This document shows, in pieces, positions 16,278 to 24,865 of a stretch of DNA of 64,000 nucleotides. The stretch spans positions 62,001 to 126,000 of the forward strand of contig NZ_SBIW01000001.1 of the NCBI RefSeq assembly GCF_004054195.1. The letters run 5' to 3'. Source of the DNA: Mucilaginibacter gilvus (GTDB taxonomy: Bacteria > Bacteroidota > Bacteroidia > Sphingobacteriales > Sphingobacteriaceae). The notes under the pieces were generated by a model, which saw nothing but the letters and a program-made list of their open reading frames with translations, ran no database searches and was not told where the DNA came from. Made by a program: the position numbers and the translations under genes. Within the stretch, counting starts at the first letter, position 1. Every line of letters starts with the position of its first letter.

Positions 16278-19200
16278 ATGTCGTTTAGAGAGCGAACCCT
16301 CCAGTTAATAGAAAATGACAATACCATTTACAGGTTGCTTTTATTAGGGCTGCTTATTGCCGGTCCGTCGCTGCATTACCTGTGTTTCTACAATTCTTAC
16401 GATCCCATTTGGCTGCGCGCCATCAATTCATCACTGAGCGCCGCAGCGCTCGCACTATCATTCACTCCGTACAAAACAGCTTACCGCTGGCTGGTTAATA
16501 TCACCATTTTATCGTACCTGGTTATTAATAATGGCATATTGCTTGGCGCAAACGGCTTTGAGCACGTGTACCTGTTCAGTTCTATCACCATATTTATTTC
16601 GTTAACTTTCTTTTGCAACGAGCGCGGGGAATTTGTTATCGTTAGTGTACTTAATTTTCTTGCCATACTTGGCGCTTATTATTATTCACCCAAATTATTC
16701 ATATCGGGCGGGGTACTTGCTGTTCTGCTCGTTGTTTTTACAATAATAGCTTACATATCGTTCTTTGTAATGCTCAATTATCAGGTTCAGTTTAAAAAGG
16801 CGCTTAGCGAGGTAATGCAGCTGAACGAATCGCTTGTAGAGAACGATCATAAGCTGCGCGCCAGCCGCGAACAACTCCACGCGCTCATCAGTTCGGTAAA
16901 CGACACCATTTTTGAACTGGACGAGAATTTTATATGCCTTAATGTATGGTTTGGGCAGCAAAGCCCATCGTACCTAACAAAAGAGCAGTTTTTAAATAAA
17001 CACCTGTTTGATGTACTGGGCCAAGAAAAGGCTACACCGTTTGCCAACTTATATGCGCACGTATTGGCGCACCAGCAAACGGCCACTTTAGAGTTCCCTT
17101 CGTTATACGGCCAGCCAAAATGGTTTATGGGTAAAGCCGCACCGGTCTTTGACGCCAATGGAACTTACCTGCGCCGCATATCGTTATCGGTAACCGATAT
17201 TACCGACCAAAAAAAGCGTGCAGATGCCCTCAAGGAAAGCGAAGCCCTTTTAAAACAGGCACAAAGCATAGCAAAAACAGGCAACTGGTGGTTTGACGCC
17301 GTTACGAGGGAGAATTATTGGTCTGATAACCTGCATAGAATACTGGAAATTGATGAGATACCCGGGGGTATGGACAAGTTTCAATATTACATGAGCTTAG
17401 TACACCCGGACGACCTAAAGCCGACTGTGGAATACTTCTCCAATATCACCATTATTACCAACCCCAACCACGAACATAAACTGGTAACACCCCAGGGTAA
17501 TATTAAATATATTAAGGTATTACGTGGCGACCTGCAAACCGACGAAACCGGTAACTTAAGCCGTATAGTTGGCATTATACAGGATATTACAGACGCCCGC
17601 CTGGCCGAAAAAGCGGTAAAAATAAGCCAGACCGAACTGCTGGAAGCCCAAAAAATAGCAAAAATTGGTAACTGGAAATTTGATAACACCACAAAAAACC
17701 TCACTTGGAGCGATGAAGTAAACGCTATTTATGAACTGGACGGAAGCGAAGCGATATTATCGCTGGCTGGCAGGGCGTTAATAAAATACATTCACCCCGA
17801 GGATGTTTACCTGATCAGAAACTTGTTTAAAGCTGCTTCGGAGGTTGCAGTGGAATACCGTATTATTACGCCAAAAGGTAATATAAAATACATCAGCGTA
17901 ATTACCGGTAACCTTATGTTACGCGAAGATGGCTCCGTACGAAAAACTGTAGGCACCCTGCAGGATATCACCCAACGCAAACAGGCCGAAATCGACCACA
18001 AAAGCACCGAGAACAAATTCCAGCAGGTACTGGAAACCATTAAACTGGCGGCTATTTCCCTGGATGCCAACGGCACCGTAATATTTTGCAATAAATATTT
18101 GGCCCAATTGCTCGGCTATCAGCAGGATGAGGTACTTGGCATGAACTGGATGGATAGTTTTGTGCCGAACGAACTGCAGGAAACGATGACCGGCTGGTTT
18201 AAAACCAATACCGTTAAAGCACATTTTATAAACCCAGTTATTTGCCGCAACGGCGAAACCCGCACTATCAGCTGGCAAAACACCATCAGCTACGATGAAG
18301 AGGGGAATTTAAAGGGCACCACCAGCATAGGTGAGGACATTACGCTGCAACAAATTGCAAGGCAGGAGCTCATTATAGCCAAAGAACAAGCCGAGCGCTC
18401 TTCGCACTTTAAATCGGAGTTCCTCTCTATCATGAGCCACGAGATCCGCACACCCATGAACGCCGTAATAGGCACCACCAACCTGCTGCTGTCAGAAGAT
18501 CCACGCCCCGAGCAATTAGAATACCTAAACACCCTAAAATTTAGCGGCGAAAACCTGCTGGCCATTATTAACGATATACTGGATTATAATAAAATAGAGG
18601 CCGGGAAACTGGTGCTAAACCAATCGGTGTTTAACATCCACCACCTGGCACAAAACATACGGCAGTCGTTTTACGCCAAAGCGATAGAAAAAAGCCTGGA
18701 GATCGTATTGATAGCCGACAATAGCATCCCCGAGTACCTCATGGGCGACCAAACCAGGCTGGGCCAGATACTTATAAACCTGGTAAACAACGCCGTTAAG
18801 TTCACCAAAAAGGGCAAAGTAACCCTTGAACTGGTAAACGAGCAGCTAAACGATAAAGAAATACTGATCAAATTTAAAGTTACCGATACCGGCATAGGTA
18901 TAGCTGCCGAAAACCTGGACGTTATCTTTGATCCGTTCATCCAGGAGGAGCAGGTAATCAATAACGATTACGGCGGTACCGGGCTTGGCCTTGCCATCAC
19001 CAAGCGGCTCGTGGAGCTTTATAACAGCAGCATCCATGTAACAAGCGAATTAGACAAAGGCACCCAGTTCAGTTTCTCGGTACTGTTTAAACTTGCCGCA
19101 CAACGCATAAACCAACCCGAAACAGCATCCCTTATAACGTTGCCGCCAAACCTGTATGGCATGAATATTTTGGTGGTTGATGATAACAAAATGAATATCA

Positions 19201-19544
19201 TGATAGCCTCCAAGTTCCTTAAAAAATGGCAGGCAAATGTAGATGAAGCCCTAAACGGACAAATAGCGGTGGATATGGCGGCCGACAAGGTGTACGATCT
19301 AATTATTATGGACCTGCAAATGCCGGTAATGGACGGCTTTGAAGCCTCGGCCGTTATCAAGCAAGCTCAGCCCGCCATACCTATTATAGCCTTCACAGCA
19401 GATGCCATGCCCGAAACGCACGCCAAAGCTTTTGAACACGGCATGTGCGATTACCTCACCAAGCCATTTGTGCCCGAGGATCTGTTCAGCAAGATATCGA
19501 AACATTGCAAACCGGCGTCTATTGCACCTACGGGTTTAGTGTAG
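16278..19544 (+). CDS. Membrane-bound multi-PAS hybrid sensor histidine kinase
   Basis: 1088 aa. Residues about 20-175 contain roughly six hydrophobic segments forming a membrane input domain. A coiled segment leads to several PAS/PAC units between about 195 and 700, recognisable by repeats such as SLVHPDDLKP, IVGIIQDITDA and TVGTLQDITQR. The HisKA domain has the phosphoacceptor H721 in SIMSHEIRTPMN. HATPase_c shows N-box NAVKFTKKG, DTGIGI and GGTGLGL. A C-terminal receiver has VVDDNKMN and phosphoacceptor D1012 in IMDLQMPVMDGFEA. It would need a phosphotransfer partner; a free Hpt protein is encoded at 54025-54402, but a link is speculative. The signal is unknown. Confidence 0.93.
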   Translation: MSFRERTLQLIENDNTIYRLLLLGLLIAGPSLHYLCFYNSYDPIWLRAINSSLSAAALALSFTPYKTAYRWLVNITILSYLVINNGILLGANGFEHVYLFSSITIFISLTFFCNERGEFVIVSVLNFLAILGAYYYSPKLFISGGVLAVLLVVFTIIAYISFFVMLNYQVQFKKALSEVMQLNESLVENDHKLRASREQLHALISSVNDTIFELDENFICLNVWFGQQSPSYLTKEQFLNKHLFDVLGQEKATPFANLYAHVLAHQQTATLEFPSLYGQPKWFMGKAAPVFDANGTYLRRISLSVTDITDQKKRADALKESEALLKQAQSIAKTGNWWFDAVTRENYWSDNLHRILEIDEIPGGMDKFQYYMSLVHPDDLKPTVEYFSNITIITNPNHEHKLVTPQGNIKYIKVLRGDLQTDETGNLSRIVGIIQDITDARLAEKAVKISQTELLEAQKIAKIGNWKFDNTTKNLTWSDEVNAIYELDGSEAILSLAGRALIKYIHPEDVYLIRNLFKAASEVAVEYRIITPKGNIKYISVITGNLMLREDGSVRKTVGTLQDITQRKQAEIDHKSTENKFQQVLETIKLAAISLDANGTVIFCNKYLAQLLGYQQDEVLGMNWMDSFVPNELQETMTGWFKTNTVKAHFINPVICRNGETRTISWQNTISYDEEGNLKGTTSIGEDITLQQIARQELIIAKEQAERSSHFKSEFLSIMSHEIRTPMNAVIGTTNLLLSEDPRPEQLEYLNTLKFSGENLLAIINDILDYNKIEAGKLVLNQSVFNIHHLAQNIRQSFYAKAIEKSLEIVLIADNSIPEYLMGDQTRLGQILINLVNNAVKFTKKGKVTLELVNEQLNDKEILIKFKVTDTGIGIAAENLDVIFDPFIQEEQVINNDYGGTGLGLAITKRLVELYNSSIHVTSELDKGTQFSFSVLFKLAAQRINQPETASLITLPPNLYGMNILVVDDNKMNIMIASKFLKKWQANVDEALNGQIAVDMAADKVYDLIIMDLQMPVMDGFEASAVIKQAQPAIPIIAFTADAMPETHAKAFEHGMCDYLTKPFVPEDLFSKISKHCKPASIAPTGLV

Positions 19545-19550
19545 TTTTAT

Positions 19551-20798
19551 TTAGTTTGTGCGGATAGCCTCTACCGGGTCTAATCGCGAAGCAAAGTAGG
19601 CCGGCACTATGCCTGATACAACGCCGATGCCTACGGAGATGCTTATTCCGAGTATGATATTACTCATATCCAAAACTATCTCCAGGTCAGCAGCGGCTTT
19701 TACCGCCAGGGTACATAAATATACAACACCAAGCCCTATCAGGCCTCCCATAATACATAGCACAACCGATTCAATCAAAAATTGAAGCAGGATAAAATAA
19801 TTTTTCGCGCCCAGCGATTTTTGAATACCGATAATATTGGTACGCTCTTTTACCGATACGAACATAATATTGGCAATACCGAAGCCCCCAACTAACACAG
19901 AAAATCCGCCTATGATTAGCCCTGCCCAGTTTACAACTGTAAATAAACTATCCAGGCTGTTAGTGAGAATGCTGGATTTATTCAGTGAAAAATTATCTTC
20001 GGCGCCGGGGCGTATGCTACGAATAGAGCGCATTAGCCCCCGTACTTCGCTTTCTACCTCAACGTCCGACAAATTATCATTTCCTTTTACAACAATTTGT
20101 GGGTTATACTTTTCATTCTCAATATCAATAACGTTTTTGGCAAAGTTTAGCGGCAACAATACCTCCTTATCAGTAGAGATGCCCAGCATATCATCTCCCT
20201 GTTTGCTAAATACACCAATAATGGTAACCTTACGGCCCATAATTTTTATTTGCTTACCCACGGCTGTCCCGTCCGGAAAAAGGTTTGCGGCAATATCGTA
20301 ACCTATTATCGTAATAGGCGAACCCGTTCGCGATTCGATATCTGTAAAATACCGCCCGTCCTGAAAGTCAAAGTTCAGCACCTTATCATGCTCGTGCGAT
20401 ACGGCATCTATCTGCGCGCCGTCAACCGTATTGCTTCCGTACTTTACTGTGCGGTTATCAATGCTTATTTCGTATGAAGTTGCTTTGGCCGTTTGGCTGC
20501 GTCGGCGGATCTGTTCAAAATCGCGTAGCTTAGGTACCGGGCGTTGCAAATACTTCCACCACGGGAAATTATCTTCGCCTACCCAGGGCCATTTTTGTAT
20601 ATAAATACTGTTGCTGCCTAATTTATTTACGCTTTTTTGCAAGTTATTTCGCAAGGTATCCACGGCAGAAAAAACCGCTATAATGGTAAATATACCAATG
20701 GTTACGCCCAGTAGAGATAATAGCGTACGCAGTTTATTTTGCCTAAGCGCATCGTATGCAAACAGGAAACTTTCGCGGATAAGTTTTAATATGATCAT
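19551..20798 (-). CDS. MacB-type ABC transporter permease
   Basis: 415 aa. Layout of the MacB/FtsX family: one N-terminal membrane helix (LLSLLGVTIGIFTIIAVFSA), a periplasmic MacB_PCD domain of about 230 residues, then three C-terminal helices, including VNWAGLIIGGFSVLVGGFGIANIMFVSVKERTNIIG split around the conserved ERT-IG loop. It would couple with a LolD/MacB-like ATPase to drive efflux or lipoprotein and signal extrusion. No ATPase adjoins; the one at 32964-33749 is a candidate partner by type only. It converges tail-to-tail with the kinase gene with 6 bp between. Confidence 0.9.
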   Translation of the reverse strand: MIILKLIRESFLFAYDALRQNKLRTLLSLLGVTIGIFTIIAVFSAVDTLRNNLQKSVNKLGSNSIYIQKWPWVGEDNFPWWKYLQRPVPKLRDFEQIRRRSQTAKATSYEISIDNRTVKYGSNTVDGAQIDAVSHEHDKVLNFDFQDGRYFTDIESRTGSPITIIGYDIAANLFPDGTAVGKQIKIMGRKVTIIGVFSKQGDDMLGISTDKEVLLPLNFAKNVIDIENEKYNPQIVVKGNDNLSDVEVESEVRGLMRSIRSIRPGAEDNFSLNKSSILTNSLDSLFTVVNWAGLIIGGFSVLVGGFGIANIMFVSVKERTNIIGIQKSLGAKNYFILLQFLIESVVLCIMGGLIGLGVVYLCTLAVKAAADLEIVLDMSNIILGISISVGIGVVSGIVPAYFASRLDPVEAIRTN

Positions 20799-20969
20799 AT
20801 CAGTATTTTTCTGTAGAGGCTTCTTAGGCCGCCCTGTTATTTAACAAAACCGGGGTAACAATTGGTTAGACCGCCATTAAGGCTTTAAGTTACAGCAATT
20901 TTAATAAAAGTATTTTCCTTACAATCAAAACGAAATGCAGAAAAATCGGTTAATCTAACAAAAAATCCG

Positions 20970-20977
20970 TACATTTG
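20970..20977 (+). promoter_or_regulatory. Putative -7 element of queA
   Basis: TACATTTG matches the Bacteroidota TAnnTTTG consensus and lies 25 nt before the queA start codon. The -33 element is not clear. Confidence 0.5.
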
Positions 20978-21002
20978 CGCCCTGAAAATTCATATATAAA
21001 GC

Positions 21003-22052
21003 ATGAAATTATCCCAGTTTAAATTCAACTTACCCGAGTCATTGATCGCTCATTCACCATCAGATATACGCGACGAATCGCGTTTAATGGTTTTACACCG
21101 CGATTCGGGCAAGATTGAGCATAAAATATTTAAGGATGTACTGGATTATTTTGACGACAAGGATGTAATGATCCTGAACAACACAAAAGTATTCCCTGCG
21201 CGCATGTACGGCAACAAAGAAAAAACCGGTGCCACCATCGAAGTTTTTTTGCTGCGCGAACTTAATAAAGAACTACGCCTTTGGGACGTTTTGGTTGACC
21301 CGGCTCGTAAAATACGTGTTGGCAACAAACTATATTTTGGCGACGACGATCTGTTAATTGCCGAGGTTGTGGATAATACTACCTCGCGTGGCCGTACCAT
21401 CCGCTTTTTGTTTGACGGTACCGACGAAGAGTTCCGCCGCAATGTGGAGATCTTAGGTGAAACGCCACTGCCAAAATACATTAAACGCAAAGCCACTGCC
21501 GACGATAAAGAACGCTACCAAACCATATTTGCCAAGCACGAAGGCGCTGTTGCAGCCCCAACCGCCGGCTTGCACTTTAGCCGCGAGCTGATGAAACGCC
21601 TGGAACTGAAAGGTGTTGAATTTGCCGAGGTTACCCTGCACGTAGGCTTAGGTACCTTCCGCCCGGTTGAGGTGGAGGATCTGACCAAACACAAGATGGA
21701 TTCTGAGCAGTTTATCATCGAAGCAAAACAGGCTGACATTGTAAACAAAGGCATCGAACGTAAAAGCCGCATCTGCGCCGTAGGTACAACCTCCATGCGC
21801 GCGGTTGAATCTGCCGTATCTGCAGGTAAATCCCTAAAGGCAGCTAACGACTGGACCAGCAAATTCATCTTCCCTCCTTACGAATTTAGCATTGCCAACA
21901 GCATGATCACCAACTTCCACACACCAGAATCTACCCTGTTGATGATGGTAAGCGCTTTTGGCGGTTACGAGCATGTAATGAATGCCTACGAAGTAGCCGT
22001 GAAAGAGAAATACCGGTTTTACAGCTACGGCGACGCGATGCTGATCATTTAA
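21003..22052 (+). CDS. queA: tRNA preQ1(34) S-adenosylmethionine ribosyltransferase-isomerase
   Basis: 349 aa, normal length. Transfers and isomerises the ribosyl part of SAM onto preQ1 in tRNA to give epoxyqueuosine, in queuosine synthesis. Typical motifs: [12 protein letters not shown] near the N-terminus, [12 protein letters not shown], the EVFLLRE segment, [23 protein letters not shown], and [10 protein letters not shown]. It starts 200 bp from the divergent permease gene. A strong terminator follows at 22097-22125. No other queuosine gene is nearby. Confidence 0.96.
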   Translation: MKLSQFKFNLPESLIAHSPSDIRDESRLMVLHRDSGKIEHKIFKDVLDYFDDKDVMILNNTKVFPARMYGNKEKTGATIEVFLLRELNKELRLWDVLVDPARKIRVGNKLYFGDDDLLIAEVVDNTTSRGRTIRFLFDGTDEEFRRNVEILGETPLPKYIKRKATADDKERYQTIFAKHEGAVAAPTAGLHFSRELMKRLELKGVEFAEVTLHVGLGTFRPVEVEDLTKHKMDSEQFIIEAKQADIVNKGIERKSRICAVGTTSMRAVESAVSAGKSLKAANDWTSKFIFPPYEFSIANSMITNFHTPESTLLMMVSAFGGYEHVMNAYEVAVKEKYRFYSYGDAMLII

Positions 22053-22090
22053 TTTTCGATTTCGGACTTCGGAATTTCGATTTCGGATTT
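22053..22090. repeat. TTTCGGA-type dispersed repeat
   Basis: Contains TTTCGATTTCGGACTTCGGAA and a second TTTCGATTTCGGA. The same motif recurs at 33801-33835, and an inverted version (AATCCGAAATCC-like) makes up the first codons of ispD at 22160-22203. Confidence 0.65.
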
Positions 22091-22096
22091 ATATAC

Positions 22097-22125
22097 AATG
22101 TCATTTCGCAAAACGGAATGACATT
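22097..22125 (+). terminator. Terminator of queA
   Basis: AATGTCATTTCG pairs with CGGAATGACATT (one G-T pair), followed directly by a run of T. Confidence 0.85.
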
Positions 22126-22158
22126 TTTTTTTAAGCTGCAAATCGTAAATTAGCCGCC

Positions 22159-22878
22159 ATGCCAATCCAAAATCCGAACTCAGAAATCCAAAATCCGAAA
22201 TCCACATACGCTGTTATCGTAGCAGGTGGTTCGGGTACCCGTATGCAATCGGCTTTGCCTAAGCAATTTTTGGAGTTGAGCGGCAAACCGGTGCTGATGT
22301 ATACGCTGGAAGCATTTCACAATAGCGAGTCATCTCCGCAGCTTATTTTGGTGTTGCATGCTCATTATCATGAGGTGTGGAAAGAGCTATGCGCTGTGCA
22401 TAACTTCGCTATAAAACACATATTAATTTCGGGTGGCGAAACACGCTTCCATTCGGTTAAGAATGCCATTGACCAGATTACCGATAAAGGTGTGCTAATT
22501 GCTGTACACGATGCCGTAAGGCCGCTGATAAGCCCGGCAGTAATAGACGAGGCCTACCAATGCGCACAAAGGCATGGCAGCGCCGTTGTGGCTGTTAAGA
22601 GCCGCGATTCGGTAAGGCAGTTAACTGGTAATGTATCACAAAGCTTAAACCGTGATGGCATTTACCTGGTGCAAACTCCGCAAACTTTTCAATCGGCTTT
22701 GCTAAAGGCAGCTTACGAGCAGCCTTACGACCCAAAATTCACCGATGATGCTTCGGTAGTAGAGCAGCTTGGCGTTCAAATACAGCTAATTGAGGGTAAT
22801 TACGCCAATATCAAGATCACCTTCCCCGAGGATATAGACATTGCCGAGGCCCTTATAAACAAAAAAGCCACCGGATAA
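22159..22878 (+). CDS. ispD: 2-C-methyl-D-erythritol 4-phosphate cytidylyltransferase
   Basis: 239 aa. Third step of the non-mevalonate isoprenoid pathway, forming CDP-methylerythritol. Signatures: nucleotide-binding VIVAGGSGTRM (residues about 18-28), LPKQFLELSGKPVLMYT, SGGETRFHSVKNA, VHDAVRPLI, DDASVVE. The first about 14 residues (MPIQNPNSEIQNPKS) are encoded by a copy of the intergenic AATCCGAAATCC repeat and are not typical of the family, yet no later Met precedes the nucleotide loop. Its last codons overlap the terminator of the convergent gene at 22912. Confidence 0.95.
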   Translation: MPIQNPNSEIQNPKSTYAVIVAGGSGTRMQSALPKQFLELSGKPVLMYTLEAFHNSESSPQLILVLHAHYHEVWKELCAVHNFAIKHILISGGETRFHSVKNAIDQITDKGVLIAVHDAVRPLISPAVIDEAYQCAQRHGSAVVAVKSRDSVRQLTGNVSQSLNRDGIYLVQTPQTFQSALLKAAYEQPYDPKFTDDASVVEQLGVQIQLIEGNYANIKITFPEDIDIAEALINKKATG

Positions 22879-22886
22879 CCGGTGGC
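22867..22886 (-). terminator. Terminator of the converging small membrane gene, inside ispD
   Basis: GCCACCGG (22867-22874) pairs with CCGGTGGC (22879-22886). On the minus strand it is followed by six Ts. The ispD TAA stop codon is in the loop. Confidence 0.85.
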
Positions 22887-22911
22887 TGATGTTCGATAAA
22901 AATATCGTGGG

Positions 22912-23061
22912 TTAAGCTCTCCTGATCACGCCTAATATTAAAGCGATGATTGCGATCACTAATAAAACGTGAATAATGTTGCCGCCAAACGGGCTAACGA
23001 ATGCGCCGAAGATCCAAATAATAACCAGGATAACTGCAATGATGTACAATAAGCTTCTCAT
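22912..23061 (-). CDS. lmo0937-like small membrane protein, copy 1
   Basis: 49 aa, read directly from the sequence: it begins MRSLLYIIAVILVIIWIFG and ends ALILGVIRRA. Two hydrophobic helices are separated by a short Gly/Pro turn (SPFGGN). It resembles the lmo0937 family of about 50-residue membrane proteins, often linked to envelope stress; the exact role is unknown. First of three tandem paralogues. It has its own terminator, inside the end of ispD, and the shared motif 50 bp upstream of the start. Confidence 0.85.
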   Translation of the reverse strand: MRSLLYIIAVILVIIWIFGAFVSPFGGNIIHVLLVIAIIALILGVIRRA

Positions 23062-23111
23062 GTTGTAAAGTTTTTTTGTTAAAGTTTAGTTAATTATATA
23101 AAAATGCTAAA

Positions 23112-23128
23112 ACCAAAATCGTTCCAAA
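23112..23128 (-). promoter_or_regulatory. Shared upstream motif, copy 1
   Basis: On the minus strand TTTGGAACGATTTTGGT, 50 bp before the start codon. The same 17-mer with one base difference precedes the other two paralogues at 50-52 bp. It is a promoter or operator; it loosely recalls the TGG...TTGC layout of sigma-54 sites but the -12 GC is absent. Confidence 0.55.
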
Positions 23129-23204
23129 GTTTATAAAACTCTTTTATGTTTTTTTCGCCTGTTAAAATTAGCGCACCGGGATAACAGACTGGGCACAGTG
23201 TGGA

Positions 23205-23351
23205 TCAAGCCCTTCTTATTACGCCCAGTATCAAAGCAATAATTGCTATTACCAATAATACGTGGATAATGTTGCCGGCATGGTTAAAGAAAAACCCGAA
23301 TATCCATCCGATAATCAGGATAACTGCGACTATGTACAATAAGCCTCTCAT
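23205..23351 (-). CDS. lmo0937-like small membrane protein, copy 2
   Basis: 48 aa: begins MRGLLYIVAVILIIGWIFG, has the turn FNHAGN, and ends ALILGVIRRA. Same two-helix plan as copies 1 and 3 and close to identical in the second helix (NIIHVLLVIAIIA). Each copy has its own upstream motif, so the genes are probably transcribed separately rather than as one operon. Confidence 0.85.
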   Translation of the reverse strand: MRGLLYIVAVILIIGWIFGFFFNHAGNIIHVLLVIAIIALILGVIRRA

Positions 23352-23401
23352 GTTGTTGTGTATTTATATGTTAATATTTAAGTTGATTATACAGCGCTAA
23401 T

Positions 23402-23418
23402 ACCAAAATCATTCCAAA
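23402..23418 (-). promoter_or_regulatory. Shared upstream motif, copy 2
   Basis: Minus strand TTTGGAATGATTTTGGT, 50 bp before the start codon of copy 2. Identical to the copy 3 element. Confidence 0.55.
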
Positions 23419-23432
23419 AAGTGATAATAAAA

Positions 23433-23461
23433 AAAAGAACGCTGGGATACAGCGTTCTTTT
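23433..23461 (-). terminator. Terminator of small membrane gene copy 3
   Basis: AAAAGAACGCTG pairs perfectly with CAGCGTTCTTTT around a 5-nt loop. A long T-tract follows on the minus strand. Confidence 0.88.
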
Positions 23462-23508
23462 GTATGCTAAAATATCACAGCGGGCATTTAGGCTGGCTGC
23501 AACATTGC

Positions 23509-23655
23509 TCAAGCCCTTCTAATCACTCCCAACAGTAACGCGATAATGGCAATTACCAGTAAAATATGGATAATGTTGCCGGAACCTGCGTAGAAAAATC
23601 CGAATGCCCATCCTATTATCAGGATAACGGCGATGATGTACAATAAGCCTCTCAT
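23509..23655 (-). CDS. lmo0937-like small membrane protein, copy 3
   Basis: 48 aa from the ATG at 23655: begins MRGLLYIIAVILIIGWAFG, turn YAGSGN, ends ALLLGVIRRA. A longer frame to 23703 adds 16 polar residues and overlaps the conserved upstream spacing, so the inner start aligned with the other two copies is chosen. Confidence 0.85.
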   Translation of the reverse strand: MRGLLYIIAVILIIGWAFGFFYAGSGNIIHILLVIAIIALLLGVIRRA

Positions 23656-23707
23656 AGTGTTGTGTTTTTTGTAGATGTTTAGTATAGATGTATTTAAACA
23701 CACCTAT

Positions 23708-23724
23708 ACCAAAATCATTCCAAA
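23708..23724 (-). promoter_or_regulatory. Shared upstream motif, copy 3
   Basis: Minus strand TTTGGAATGATTTTGGT, 52 bp before the start of copy 3, followed by TAT as in copy 2. Confidence 0.55.
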
Positions 23725-23830
23725 AACGTTTATGAACGCAAAAAACTATACGGTAAACAGCAAGCGTCAAAAGAGGTGTAGCCCCGAAACATCCGATAAC
23801 AACGGATTTCGGCCCGTTGCGCTAAACAAA

Positions 23831-23855
23831 AAAGCCCCCGAAATTCGGAGGCTTT
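23831..23855 (-). terminator. Terminator of the DUF2795 gene
   Basis: AAAGCCTCCGAA and TTCGGGGGCTTT on the minus strand form a near-perfect stem followed by Ts, about 20 nt after the stop codon. Confidence 0.8.
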
Positions 23856-23873
23856 CACTATTATCAGGCAACG

Positions 23874-24095
23874 TTAATACTCGTCTTCGTTAAAAAAGAA
23901 GTCGTCTTTGGTAGGGTAATCCGGCCAAATCTCCTCTATATTTTCGTAAGGCTCTCCATCGTCTTCCAGTGCCTGCAGGTTCTCAATAACCTCTACCGGC
24001 GCTCCGGAACGGATAGCGTAATCAATTAATTCATCTTTAGTTGCCGGCCAAGGCGCATCTTCTAAGTGTGATGCTAATTCAAGTGTCCAATACAT
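23874..24095 (-). CDS. DUF2795 domain-containing protein
   Basis: 73 aa acidic protein. WPATKDELIDYAIRSGAPVEVIENLQAL is the DUF2795 core, a small helical domain reminiscent of DNA- or protein-binding folds; function unknown. The acidic tail (EEIWPDYPTKDDFFFNEDEY) is typical of Bacteroidota members. Single gene with a clear terminator and a TACTTTTG promoter element 33 nt upstream. Confidence 0.88.
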   Translation of the reverse strand: MYWTLELASHLEDAPWPATKDELIDYAIRSGAPVEVIENLQALEDDGEPYENIEEIWPDYPTKDDFFFNEDEY

Positions 24096-24128
24096 GCTTT
24101 TATATTAATTGGTAAATTTCCGTTTTCG

Positions 24129-24136
24129 CAAAAGTA
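24129..24136 (-). promoter_or_regulatory. Putative -7 element of the DUF2795 gene
   Basis: Minus strand TACTTTTG, an exact TAnnTTTG match, 33 nt before the start codon. Confidence 0.55.
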
Positions 24137-24178
24137 TAATATTTTTAAATCGATTTTTACTATTTTTTTGTAATTTTT

Positions 24179-24727
24179 TTATAACCTTGGTATCCAGTTA
24201 TTTTCCGGCACCCCAGCATCGTTTCCAACCTTTCGCGCCAGCGTAAATAAATAGTCGCTCAGGCGGTTAAGATATATGTTTACCTGTCCGTCTACCGTGC
24301 TTTCTTCCGCCAGGTGAACGGTTAAGCGTTCGGCCCGGCGACATACACAGCGCGCTATATGGCAGTAAGATATAACATTATTACCACCCGGCAAAATAAA
24401 ATGCCGCAACTCGGGCAAAGTTTCGTTCATCTTGTCTATTTCTTGCTCCAGCAGCTCAATATCTTCGGTTTTCAGGTCGGGAATCACCATGCGGGATTTT
24501 TCCGGATCTGCCGCCAGCGAGGAGCCTATGGTAAAAAGCCTGTCCTGTATCTCCTTCAAAACATCTTTATCGTGGGCGGTAATAGGCTGGTCGCGGATGA
24601 GGCCTACGTAACTGTTCAGTTCGTCCACAGTGCCATAACTTTCTATGCGCAGATGATGCTTAGGCACCCGGGTACCGCCTATAAGGGATGTGTAACCTTT
24701 ATCGCCTGTTTTCGTATATATCTTCAT
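24179..24727 (-). CDS. PduO-type cob(I)yrinic acid a,c-diamide adenosyltransferase
   Basis: 182 aa from the ATG at 24727 (MKIYTKTGDKG). Transfers the adenosyl group of ATP to cob(I)alamin to make coenzyme B12. Family signatures: N-terminal TKTGDKGYTSLIGG, the SYGTVDELNS motif, FILPGGN, and RRAERLTVHL near the end, with the arginines that bind ATP. A frame start 7 codons upstream lacks conservation. No cobalamin riboswitch is visible upstream. B12-dependent partner enzymes are not in this window. Confidence 0.93.
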   Translation of the reverse strand: MKIYTKTGDKGYTSLIGGTRVPKHHLRIESYGTVDELNSYVGLIRDQPITAHDKDVLKEIQDRLFTIGSSLAADPEKSRMVIPDLKTEDIELLEQEIDKMNETLPELRHFILPGGNNVISYCHIARCVCRRAERLTVHLAEESTVDGQVNIYLNRLSDYLFTLARKVGNDAGVPENNWIPRL

Positions 24728-24865
24728 AATCAACACGAATTTCACCAATAATCATATCAATTTGTGAAATTCGTGGCTATTTATTTCGTTAAGCTGTATA
24801 AGCAACTAATTTTAAACTTAAACTTGCACCTTGTGTTCTGTTTCAAATATATACCATTACAGATT

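Noticed and set aside
23200..23400. Plus-strand 66-codon frame over small membrane gene copy 2
   Set aside because: Antisense shadow of the conserved minus-strand peptide.
24749..24865. Cobalamin riboswitch near the adenosyltransferase, and the extended GH19 start
   Set aside because: No B12-box-like sequence is visible, and the extension places 34 residues before the lipoprotein signal.
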